A stretch of 26,317 nucleotides of DNA from CAYLLT01 sp964591605 (GTDB taxonomy: Bacteria; Planctomycetota; Phycisphaerae; UBA1845; PWPN01). Below the pieces are notes generated by a model. It ran no database searches, was not told where the DNA came from, and saw only the letters and a list, made by a program, of their open reading frames with translations. Numbering within the stretch: position 1 is the first letter of the stretch; each line of letters begins with the position of its first letter. The position numbers and the translations under genes are program-made. The stretch is from NCBI GenBank assembly GCA_964591605.1, contig CAZQEN010000066.1:1-26317 (forward strand). Direction: 5' to 3'. Positions 14,803 to 22,495 of the stretch are shown in pieces.

Positions 14803-15869
14803 CACGCAGCCCCCTCGATGACCGGCGGACGCCAAAGTTGAACTCGCACCAGCGACAGCACGCTCTCGGGCCGCAGCTCCCAGAGGTAAGACGTATCGAT
14901 CACATTGGCGTTGTTGCAGAGGTGGCAATTCACCTCCATGAGCCTCCGGCGGCGGATCCCGGGGCGGGCGAGCAGTTCGCCGAGCGGGACCTCGCGGACG
15001 TTGGCGACGGGGCAGAAGCGATCGAGACAGTCCACGAGGTCGCCGTTGGGGCGAAGCTGAAGGCAAAGCTTGCGGGCATGGCAGCGGTACGGCCGTTTCC
15101 CGTTCGTGAACGTCCGCAGATAGTTGTCGCTGTTGGAGATGGGGTAGCCGCGGGCCTTGAGGGCGACGAGATGCCGGAAGAGGGCGGAGAGTTTCGGCTC
15201 ATCGACCGCAAGCGGCTGTTTGATGGCGGCCGTCTCGGCGCGGCCGGGCAAGCCGACCTCGATAGGATGGAAATAGATCGGTACGGACATGGCCCGGGCC
15301 CACTCCGCGAGCTGCGGGACCACTTCTTCGTTGAGACGGCTGATGACGGAGTTGATCGCGACACGCGGACCGCGCGGCCGGCGCTGGAGCCGCCGGATCG
15401 TCTCGCCGATCGCCGCGAACAGGCCGGGCATGCCCCGCAGGTCGTCGTGCCGGGGCGAGGGATGATCCAGCGAGAGAATCACAGTATCCAGCCACGGCGT
15501 GAGCTCATCGAGCCGCTCGATCAGGCGATATCCGCTGGTGATCAGGACCGTCCAGAGGCCGGCCGCCCTCGATGCCCGGAGAATGTCCGGCAGATCCTCG
15601 CGAACCAGGGGCTCGCCGCCCCAGATGGAATTAATGCGGATGCCGGCGCGGGCTGCATCCTGGTAGAAGTGGGAGATCTCCGCCGCGGTCATTTCGTCGG
15701 CCACCAAGCCGCGCCACAGGCAGGTCTCGCAGCGGCAGGGACAGCGGCAGGTGACCAGGTGCGAGAGCAGCACCGGCCGGCCCCGCACGCGGGCGTCGAG
15801 CAGCCCGCGCACCAGTCGGGCCGTGGAAACAAAACGAGAGAGTGATGGCATGAGCGCGTTCGCCTGCAT
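14802..15869 (-). CDS. Radical SAM protein with C-terminal SPASM-like Cys cluster
   Basis: This 355-residue enzyme has CPCRCETCLW, giving the CxxxCxxC site (C43, C47, C50), then the SAM-binding INSIWGGEPLVREDLP. The C-terminal quarter holds a Cys series (YRCHARKLCLQL, DLVDCLDRFCP, NCHLCNN) consistent with a SPASM or twitch auxiliary Fe-S cluster domain. SPASM enzymes usually modify peptides or proteins; HpnH-like and other small-molecule roles remain possible. The start at 15869 has GGAG (15878-15881) eight bases upstream; an ATG at 15893 is the alternative and lacks one. It overlaps the PflX-like gene by one base and starts 47 bases after the phosphodiester-glycosidase gene, so all may share a transcript. 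Its substrate cannot be deduced. Confidence 0.87.
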   Translation of the reverse strand: MQANALMPSLSRFVSTARLVRGLLDARVRGRPVLLSHLVTCRCPCRCETCLWRGLVADEMTAAEISHFYQDAARAGIRINSIWGGEPLVREDLPDILRASRAAGLWTVLITSGYRLIERLDELTPWLDTVILSLDHPSPRHDDLRGMPGLFAAIGETIRRLQRRPRGPRVAINSVISRLNEEVVPQLAEWARAMSVPIYFHPIEVGLPGRAETAAIKQPLAVDEPKLSALFRHLVALKARGYPISNSDNYLRTFTNGKRPYRCHARKLCLQLRPNGDLVDCLDRFCPVANVREVPLGELLARPGIRRRRLMEVNCHLCNNANVIDTSYLWELRPESVLSLVRVQLWRPPVIEGAA

Positions 15870-15916
15870 GGCAGCCACTCCGGCGGGCCGCATTCATTGT
15901 AATCCAGAAGGGCTTC

Positions 15917-16138
15917 TCAGTTCGCGCAGTTCGGGTCGCCGACGCCGCCGGGTCCGGTCATGCAGTTGAGGAAGATCAACAGGTCAGCCTGGGTGATGTC
16001 GCCGTCGCCATCCCGGTTGAGGTTGGCGTCGAGGCAGTTGGGGTCGAGCACGGGACCGCTGGCCGGGTCCAGGCACTCCTGCATGTGGCCGAAGTCCACC
16101 TGGTCCACATCGCGGTCGTGATCGAAATCGCCCGGGAC
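15917..16138 (-). other. C-terminal dockerin-like module, copy 1
   Basis: Residues 754-826 of the phosphodiester-glycosidase-like protein. Two Ca-binding loops (DFDHDRDVDQVDF and NLNRDGDGDITQADL) flank HMQECLDPASGP, followed by LNCMTGPGGVG and a final Cys. The C-terminal position, Cys spacing and length are shared with the two upstream exoproteins. Confidence 0.85.
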
Positions 16139-18397
16139 GCCGGGCGTGACGGTCCCGCAGCCGGTGATCGCCAGCCCATCGAACGCGGCGGCCTTGGCCG
16201 TCGAGCCCGAGACGTACGTCTGGCAGTCGAGGAAGAGCGTCATCGACGAGGCGACGGCGGTGACGGTGCCGCTGAAGGAGACCCAGGTGCTGCTGGTGGT
16301 CGTGGCCGCGGGCGTTAGGTCGATGGCGCTGCCGTAGGCGGTGCCGCCGTCGGGCGCGCAGCGGACGGTGGCCCGGCCGCTGGCCGAATTGGTCCGCATC
16401 CAGCCCGAGATGGTGTACTCGGCGCCGCTGGTGCAGCCGGAGATGACCTGATACACGCCGGCACCGCCGGAGGCGACGTAGGAAGTCTGAATCTGCTGGT
16501 ACTGTGCGCCTTCGGCGGGTGAGTTGGTCTGGATCGAGTAGACGACAGTTGACGGCACTTCGGGCCGCGTATAACCGGTCCAGTTGTCGGCGATGCCGCT
16601 GGTGCTGCCGCCCTCGAAACCGGCGTTCAGGAGGATCGGATTGGCGCACACGGCGACGGTGAGCGAGGCCTCGTTGGAGGTGGCCGAGCCGTAGTTATTC
16701 GTCACGACGCAGCGGTAGCCGGCGACGTCGTTGCCATCGGCGTTGCTGATCGTGAGCGTCGGCGTGGTCACGCCGCTGTAGTGGCCGGCGTTGGTGAGAT
16801 CCGACTGGTTTTTCTGCCACAGATACGACAGCGGCGCGCCGCCGGTGGCGGCGACGGTGAATGTGGCCGTGCCGTCGGCGGTGACCGTGCGGTTGGAGGG
16901 ATGCTGCGTGATGGCCGGGGGCTGCGGGCCGGTCTGGAGCAGACTCTCGGCCACCCAGCCGGCGGTCCCGCCGAAATCGCATTTCCACCAGTAGAAACCC
17001 TTGGCGTAGACGCCCTTGATCGCGTGATCGAGGACGGTGCCGGTGGTTCCGGGGGCGAGGGTGGTCATGATGCCATAGTTGGTGCCGGGGCCGAGTCGGA
17101 AGTTGGCCGTGCTGGCAACGGTGACGTCCTGGCCGGCGGTGAGCTGCGTGGATTGGAGTCTGGGCAGCACGTTGACCATCAGGACGCCGTTGCAGACGGG
17201 TCGCTCGCTGCCGTCGGAGGGGACGTTGACCACCGAGCCGTTGACCACCATGGTGGAGGAGCCGCCGCCGTCGAGGTTGACGCCGTCGGTCGCGCCGAGG
17301 ACGGTTTTGGACCAGTTGCCCAGCGTCTCGCAGGACATGCCCACGCTCTGGGCCGATCGGCCGTCGCAGATCACGAAGAAGACGTAGGTGGCATTCCAGC
17401 AGATAGCGGTGCGCGGGTTGAGGTTGACGTACCCCAGGTAGCCAGGGTGCGCGACCGCGTCGGGCACGCGGACCACGTTGTTTTCGAGGAAGTGGTAGTT
17501 GGTGTTGATGGAGGAGAAGACATTGGACCAGTTCACACCGGTGGGCGTCTGGCAGGCGAAGTTGCCCTGCACGTCGGGCTCGTTGGTCTCGATGAGCTCC
17601 TGGTAGATGCGGACCTCGGCGCCGACGACGGAGTTGTTCCGAAGCGTCGTTCCGTCACTGCCGGCTGCCGAGAGGATGAGGTGATCGAAGGGCAACCAGT
17701 TGGAGCCGCTGCTCTGTTTAACGCTGCGGATGATGCCGCTGGAATAGGCCGCTCCTGAAGTCGTCAGGTTCGGGCGGCTCATTTCGACGAGCACTTCGGT
17801 CCGCGTGCCGGTGGGCGTACGGTTGTCGTACTGCGGCGTGAAGATGACCAGATCGCTCGTCCCGGGCGTGCGGTTGATGCCGTCGATGGCCTGAGTCGCG
17901 CCGTTGGACATGAAGCGGACGTAGACGTTCGCCGCGGTGTGATCGACGCACTCGCCGTGGAACGCGGTGCGGTCGTTTTTCCAGGCGAAGCCGCTGAACG
18001 CGCCTCGATCGTTGAACCAGTGGGCGTACCAGCCGGACTGGATCTGACCGCCCTCGATGACGCCCGTGCTGGGCGTGTAGAAGCCGCCGTTGATGGCAAC
18101 GACGACATCGTTGCGTGCTCCCCAGCTTCCGCCCCACCATGTGATGGCATCGTCCTGGCGGGCGGCCTGACTGCGGACGATCTCCGTCGCGCCAGCCATG
18201 CGGTCGAGGGCGATGCTGGTATCGATGGTGGCATTGGTATTGCTGCGGGTCATGCGGGCGACAAAGAGGCGATTGGGGCCGGCGGCGGTGAAGGCCTGAT
18301 AATCGATGCCGTCGCCGACGCTGGTCCACTGGCCGAACGCAGGCGGCGTGCAGAGGATCGCCAAGGTCGCCATCAGACTGAAGCCGGTTGGTTTCAA
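15917..18397 (-). CDS. Exported phosphodiester-glycosidase-like protein with SH3, Ig, CBM-like and dockerin-like modules
   Basis: This 826-residue protein uses a TTG start: AAGGAG (18405-18410) lies seven bases upstream, and the signal peptide (residues 1-22, ending PPAFG) begins there; upstream in-frame codons run through a repeat array. Residues about 95-410 match the phosphodiester glycosidase (NAGPA) fold: RNDVVVAINGGFY near the start and ATDGVNLDGGGSSTMVVNG near the end. An SH3b-like domain follows (about 416-490, NFRLGPGTNYG and GWVAESLL), then an Ig-like domain (494-583), a CBM4/9-like jelly roll (584-750, NAGFEGGSTSGIADNW) and a dockerin-like tail (754-826). The catalytic domain would cleave a sugar-phosphodiester bond outside the cell. 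The gene is 160 bases downstream of the next exoprotein gene, with heptamer arrays between. Confidence 0.88.
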   Translation of the reverse strand: MKPTGFSLMATLAILCTPPAFGQWTSVGDGIDYQAFTAAGPNRLFVARMTRSNTNATIDTSIALDRMAGATEIVRSQAARQDDAITWWGGSWGARNDVVVAINGGFYTPSTGVIEGGQIQSGWYAHWFNDRGAFSGFAWKNDRTAFHGECVDHTAANVYVRFMSNGATQAIDGINRTPGTSDLVIFTPQYDNRTPTGTRTEVLVEMSRPNLTTSGAAYSSGIIRSVKQSSGSNWLPFDHLILSAAGSDGTTLRNNSVVGAEVRIYQELIETNEPDVQGNFACQTPTGVNWSNVFSSINTNYHFLENNVVRVPDAVAHPGYLGYVNLNPRTAICWNATYVFFVICDGRSAQSVGMSCETLGNWSKTVLGATDGVNLDGGGSSTMVVNGSVVNVPSDGSERPVCNGVLMVNVLPRLQSTQLTAGQDVTVASTANFRLGPGTNYGIMTTLAPGTTGTVLDHAIKGVYAKGFYWWKCDFGGTAGWVAESLLQTGPQPPAITQHPSNRTVTADGTATFTVAATGGAPLSYLWQKNQSDLTNAGHYSGVTTPTLTISNADGNDVAGYRCVVTNNYGSATSNEASLTVAVCANPILLNAGFEGGSTSGIADNWTGYTRPEVPSTVVYSIQTNSPAEGAQYQQIQTSYVASGGAGVYQVISGCTSGAEYTISGWMRTNSASGRATVRCAPDGGTAYGSAIDLTPAATTTSSTWVSFSGTVTAVASSMTLFLDCQTYVSGSTAKAAAFDGLAITGCGTVTPGVPGDFDHDRDVDQVDFGHMQECLDPASGPVLDPNCLDANLNRDGDGDITQADLLIFLNCMTGPGGVGDPNCAN

Positions 18398-18404
18398 ACA
18401 CTTG

Positions 18405-18410
18405 CTCCTT
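18405..18410 (-). promoter_or_regulatory. Ribosome binding site deciding a TTG start
   Basis: AAGGAG on the minus strand lies seven bases before TTG at 18397. It abuts the first heptamer of the adjacent array. It selects the TTG over the in-frame upstream ATG at 18538 and over the internal ATG that follows FSL. Confidence 0.7.
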
Positions 18411-18472
18411 GTCCGTAGTCCGTTGTCCGTGGTCAGTAGTCGGGTCAGTGGTCCATTGGTTCGTTGTCGATC
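18411..18472 (+). repeat. GT-initial heptamer array, locus 2 left arm
   Basis: Plus-strand units beginning GT: GTCCGTA, GTCCGTT, GTCCGTG, GTCAGTA, GTCGG, GTCAGTG, GTCCATTG, GTTCGTT, GTCGATC. Most are exactly 7 bases; two are length variants. The array lies between the ribosome site of the phosphodiester-glycosidase gene and the right arm. Confidence 0.75.
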
Positions 18473-18474
18473 AT

Positions 18475-18555
18475 GGACAACTGCTGCCAGCGACCATTCA
18501 CCGCTGACAAACTCACAAATGAACCCAACCATTAACAACGAACCACTGACTGAAC
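18475..18555 (-). repeat. GT-initial heptamer array, locus 2 right arm
   Basis: Minus-strand units: GTTCA, GTCAGTG, GTTCGTT, GTTAATG, GTTGG, GTTCATTT, GTGAGTTT, GTCAGCG, GTGAATG, GTCGCTG and a final GTTGTCC. It starts just after the stop of the upstream exoprotein gene (18558). ACAACGAACC (18535-18544) is the exact reverse complement of 18458-18467 in the left arm, and ACTGAC (18545-18550) pairs with 18444-18449, so a long stem is possible. Confidence 0.7.
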
Positions 18556-18557
18556 AC

Positions 18558-18779
18558 TCAGCCGGCGCAGCCGGGGTCGCCGATGCCGTTCGGGCCGGTC
18601 ATGCAGTTCAGGAACAGCAGCAGGTCGGCCTGGTCGATGTCGCCGTCGATGTCGTGGTTGAGATTCGCATCGGCGCAGTCAGGATCGAGCAGCGGGCCGC
18701 TGGACGGATCCAGGCATTCCTGCAGATGCGCGAAATCGCTCTGGTCCACGTCCTGGTCACCGTCGAAGTCGCCGGGAAT
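18558..18779 (-). other. C-terminal dockerin-like module, copy 2
   Basis: Residues 1149-1221 of the giant exoprotein: DFDGDQDVDQSDF and NLNHDIDGDIDQADL loops around HLQECLDPSSGP, then LNCMTGPNGIG and a last Cys. It is closely similar to copies 1 and 3 in protein and DNA. Confidence 0.85.
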
Positions 18780-21700
18780 CGCGACGCCGGCGGTCACCAC
18801 TTCGTAGTCGTACGTGCCGTTGGGGATGTCCTGCCCGTTGTAGCCCTGCAAATGCAGATACCACGAGCCGGACACGGTTGGCGAGGTGGTGATGGTTCCG
18901 GCGGACCACTGCGGCTCCTGGTTCGTCCACTCGTGGGTCTGGCTCTGATCCCAGGCATAACGGTAGTACTGTATCCGCTCCGGACCGAACCCGCCGACGG
19001 CCGTCCAGATGATGTTTTCATTGACATTCGGGGAGCTGGCGCTCGGCGAGACGCTGCCGACGTCCGGCGGGACCGACAGCGTCCAGGCCGTCTGTCCGGG
19101 CGAGGCGTCTGACTCGCCGCAGTCGTTGATGGCGTAGATCCGGCGCGTGTAGGGGGTGTTGGCCGCGAGGCCGGTCGACTCGAGCCATTCGGCGGTGTCC
19201 GCCGTGAGCAGGCCGGACTTATCCGTGCCGCCCGTATCCCGCACGCGATAACCGGTTTCGATGGCCAGGTCCGTCCACCGCCAGCGGATGCTGGTCGGGC
19301 TGACGGCCTGGGGCGTCGCGTCGGCGGGTGCGCCGGGGGCGAGTTCGATGTCGTCGAGCCAGATGTACGCTGTCTGATTCAGCCGCGTGGAACGCCCGCG
19401 GAGATAGACCGTGATGTAGTTGCTCTGGGCGGTGACGGTCCAGGTGTCCTGGCTCCAGTATTCCCAGGGTTTGGAGGCCCACATGATGCTGGCACTGTTG
19501 GGGTCCAGCCCCCCGGTGGGGTCGATGCCGAAGAAGCCCTCGGCGTTGTTGGGCTGCTCGGGGGAGTGGACCTTGATCCAGGCCTTGACGGTGTAGGGCT
19601 GGCCGGGCGTGGCGAAGAACCGCTGATACACGCCGCCATCGTTGTTCTTGTTGGGCGAGTAGATCTCCTGCGAGTGCGAACCTCCGTGCCTTTCGATGGT
19701 TTCATCGGAGAGGGTCACATCGCCCACGCGGACGAATTTGGTCCAGCCGTTGGCGATGCCGCCGGTGAAGCCGGCTTCAAAGCCCAGGTTGGTCAGGCAG
19801 TTGGGGTTGCAGGCCAGCACGGTGAGTGCAGCGGCGCTGGAGTTCACGCTGCCGTACGCGTTACTGACGACGCAGCGGTAGCTGGCGGCGTCGTTGTTAT
19901 CGACGTTCGAGACGGTGAGCGTGGGGGTGGCGCTGCCCGAATAGTGTCCGCCGTCGGCCAGGTTCGCCCACGACGCACCGGGGTTCTTCTGCCATTGATA
20001 GGTGATCGTGCCTGAGCCCGTGGCCGCCACGCTGAAGGACGTGGTGCCCGCGGCGCAGACACTGCTGGGCTGAGGCTGGAGCGTGAGGGTGGGCGGGAGG
20101 TTCTGTGCGGTGCAGTACTCGGGGGCGAATCGGCACACACCGGACCGCACCTTGTCGTCGTAGCGCTGCTGAATCGTCGCGCGCAGCGAGGGGTCGGTGG
20201 TGATGACGATCATGCGCGTCAGATTCAAGGTACCCAGGGAAACCTGCAACTGACTGCCGTTCTGCTGCGTGGTGACGTCGCTGAGACCGGCCGGCGAGAT
20301 CTCGAACGCCGAAGGCGCGGGAGACTGCATCCACGCGGGCAGCGTCGCGGTCACGGTCGCGTTGGCCACAGGCGTGTAATGGCAGCCGGCAAAGTCGTTG
20401 TAGTAGTTGTCGTTCACGGCCAGCAGAATGATCGTGTCGGTGCCGGAGGCCAGGGCCCTGGCCCAGACGTTGGCGCCCGGGGTGAGCGTCATGTCCACCG
20501 GGTGGCTGGTGACGATCAGCGGCGCGATGGTCTTGATCTCGTTGCCATAGAGGCCGATTTCCTTCCAGAGGTTGCGGGCGGCCTGCGTCGACTGGTCACC
20601 CAGGCCGTGGGCCGGCCAGCCGCTCCAGTTGAACCACCAGTAGCACAGCCCCTTGGCGCCGGCGGCCAGCGCGTAATAGACCTCGATCCGCTTGGACTCC
20701 GGCGTCGGATACGGCCAGATCTGACCCACGTATTCCGGGTCGCAGGCGCTCTCGTTGGGGCACTTCCACGAGCACGAGTACAGGATCACGTTGGACGGGT
20801 TCGGCTCGGCTGCCCGGGCCACGGCCTTGGAGACGGCGTAGATGTACGTGGCCTTCAGGTAGAGCGGGATCCTGTGCTGATCGCGCCAGTAGACGTCCTG
20901 CAGGCGGCGCTGGTAGTAGGGATCGACCTGCAGGATGTCGACGGACTGTCCGTGGGCATAGTAGTTTTCGGGCCTGAACGTGCCGTTCAGGTTGACGGAG
21001 GTCGGCGTGAACGGGCGCAGCACGCGCAGCGCCTCGCCATCCTCGATCGTGCGCATGGCCAGGATGCCCATGGGGCTCTTGCCGCAGGGCAGTTTTGTAC
21101 CGGTGCCGCAGAAGGTGCGTTCCATGTTCGCTTCTTCGGCATCGACCTCGTCATTCAGGAAGAACATGTCGGGGCCGAGGTTGCGGGAATCAAACTTGGT
21201 CTTGTCGCCGGTAGTGTAGCCGTATTCGCGGGCGGTGCAGTCGGCCGCGCCGGCCGCCGTGCTGATGTAGGCCGAGACATTGCCCACGCTCACCTGGCAG
21301 TTGTTGATGCCGTGGTCCGAGGATTCGGCGATCCAGTCTTCGATCGTGTAATTGGGGTTGGATTCGACGTCGAACGTGTTGTAGGTGCTGTGGATGAACT
21401 TGTTGACCCAGGTGCGCAGGGCGCCCGTGGCGGTCTTGCCGTCGGGGTAGAGCCCCTGATAGATATGGTAGGACATGTTTCCCAGCGGCGCGGGGAAGGT
21501 CAGGACGCTGGCGGCGAAGTTGGTGGTCGCATCGCCGACGGTCGTGGCATTCGCGGTCACGTCCACGCCGTCCATCAGGATGGTGGTGGGAGCGGCGCCG
21601 CTGCTGCCGACCGGGGGGCGACGCCAGTGCAGGTAGACTCTGGTGCGATCCGCTGAGAATCCGACGCTGGCGAGCTGAGGCGCATTGGCATCGACGGTGA

Positions 21701-22223
21701 TCGACGGGTTCAGCGTGCCGCCGGACGTCACGATGGTCATGGGGACGGGGTTGGTCACCGGGACCGTCCGCAGGCGCAGGATGACCTGGGCGACGCCGCC
21801 GGGGGCGATGGTCGTGGACGGGTCCACCTTGTACCAGACGGGCTCTCCCGCGTTGAGGATGTCCTGCGGCGGGTTGTCCCAGTAGAAGTAGATGCTGCGG
21901 GCGTTGTGGACGGTGGTGTTCAGCTTGAGCACCGTCGCCAGATCGTAGCCGGTCAGTTGGACGCTGCTGATGCTGACGGACGAGGCGCCGGTGTTCTTGA
22001 GATAGACATGGACGTTACAGCCGGGGCCGCGACTGATGTTGCACGAGTTTGGATAGTCCTTGTCGTTCCAGATGCAGTTAAACTCCGGGAACCAGTCATC
22101 GGGCTGGTACTGGACGCCCAGCAACGTCACCGCGCCGCTCGCGGCTGCGCACATCGCGCCACTCAGGGTCGCGGCCAGCAGACCATGCAAGCGGTGTCGC
22201 ATCCATTGTCTCGTGGTGATCAT
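18558..22223 (-). CDS. Giant exoprotein with unassigned barrel-like catalytic region, Ig, CBM-like, Fn3-like and dockerin-like modules
   Basis: This 1221-residue protein has a signal peptide (about residues 1-30). A beta-sandwich follows (about 30-195), then an alpha/beta region (about 210-700) that looks like a glycoside-hydrolase TIM barrel. Key spots are NDEVDAEEAN (357-366), LQVDPYYQ (431-438), RAAEPNPSN (470-478) and AAGAKGLCYWWFNWSGWP (520-537). Next come an Ig-like domain (709-803, YQWQKN and YRCVVSN), a CBM4/9-like jelly roll (804-963), a fibronectin-like domain (964-1050), another beta domain (1051-1145) and the dockerin-like tail (1149-1221). The family of the barrel is not recognised; cleavage of an extracellular polysaccharide is inferred from architecture only. 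It is a tandem paralog of the protein encoded immediately upstream, 47 bases away. No strong ribosome site is visible. Confidence 0.85.
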   Translation of the reverse strand: MITTRQWMRHRLHGLLAATLSGAMCAAASGAVTLLGVQYQPDDWFPEFNCIWNDKDYPNSCNISRGPGCNVHVYLKNTGASSVSISSVQLTGYDLATVLKLNTTVHNARSIYFYWDNPPQDILNAGEPVWYKVDPSTTIAPGGVAQVILRLRTVPVTNPVPMTIVTSGGTLNPSITVDANAPQLASVGFSADRTRVYLHWRRPPVGSSGAAPTTILMDGVDVTANATTVGDATTNFAASVLTFPAPLGNMSYHIYQGLYPDGKTATGALRTWVNKFIHSTYNTFDVESNPNYTIEDWIAESSDHGINNCQVSVGNVSAYISTAAGAADCTAREYGYTTGDKTKFDSRNLGPDMFFLNDEVDAEEANMERTFCGTGTKLPCGKSPMGILAMRTIEDGEALRVLRPFTPTSVNLNGTFRPENYYAHGQSVDILQVDPYYQRRLQDVYWRDQHRIPLYLKATYIYAVSKAVARAAEPNPSNVILYSCSWKCPNESACDPEYVGQIWPYPTPESKRIEVYYALAAGAKGLCYWWFNWSGWPAHGLGDQSTQAARNLWKEIGLYGNEIKTIAPLIVTSHPVDMTLTPGANVWARALASGTDTIILLAVNDNYYNDFAGCHYTPVANATVTATLPAWMQSPAPSAFEISPAGLSDVTTQQNGSQLQVSLGTLNLTRMIVITTDPSLRATIQQRYDDKVRSGVCRFAPEYCTAQNLPPTLTLQPQPSSVCAAGTTSFSVAATGSGTITYQWQKNPGASWANLADGGHYSGSATPTLTVSNVDNNDAASYRCVVSNAYGSVNSSAAALTVLACNPNCLTNLGFEAGFTGGIANGWTKFVRVGDVTLSDETIERHGGSHSQEIYSPNKNNDGGVYQRFFATPGQPYTVKAWIKVHSPEQPNNAEGFFGIDPTGGLDPNSASIMWASKPWEYWSQDTWTVTAQSNYITVYLRGRSTRLNQTAYIWLDDIELAPGAPADATPQAVSPTSIRWRWTDLAIETGYRVRDTGGTDKSGLLTADTAEWLESTGLAANTPYTRRIYAINDCGESDASPGQTAWTLSVPPDVGSVSPSASSPNVNENIIWTAVGGFGPERIQYYRYAWDQSQTHEWTNQEPQWSAGTITTSPTVSGSWYLHLQGYNGQDIPNGTYDYEVVTAGVAIPGDFDGDQDVDQSDFAHLQECLDPSSGPLLDPDCADANLNHDIDGDIDQADLLLFLNCMTGPNGIGDPGCAG

Positions 22224-22270
22224 GACTCACTCTCGCAGCTTCCCGGACACGCGACGCCGGTCACGCGCCA

Positions 22271-22495
22271 TCATTGATTCGCACAGTTCGGATTGCCGAC
22301 GCCGCCCGGCCTGGTCATGCAGTTCAGGAACAGCAGCAGGTCCGCCTGGTTGATGTCCCCGTCCACGTCCTGGTTCAGGTTCGCATCGGCGCACGCCGGA
22401 TTCAGCAGCGGTCCGCTGGCCGGGTCCAGGCATTCCTGCATGTGGCCGAAGTCCACCTGGTCCACGTCCTGATCGCCGTCGAAATCACCTGGAAT
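22271..22495 (-). other. C-terminal dockerin-like module, copy 3
   Basis: The last 74 residues of the five-Ig exoprotein: DFDGDQDVDQVDF and NLNQDVDGDINQADL loops, HMQECLDPASGP between them and LNCMTRPGGVG after. HMQECLDPASGP is identical to copy 1. Confidence 0.85.

Noticed and set aside
16781..17758. Plus-strand open frame opposite the phosphodiester-glycosidase gene
   Set aside because: No motif or ribosome site; it is a shadow of the true reading frame.
20379..21656. Plus-strand open frame of about 425 codons opposite the giant exoprotein
   Set aside because: Val/Gly/Ala-rich with no recognisable motif; the opposite strand is clearly coding.
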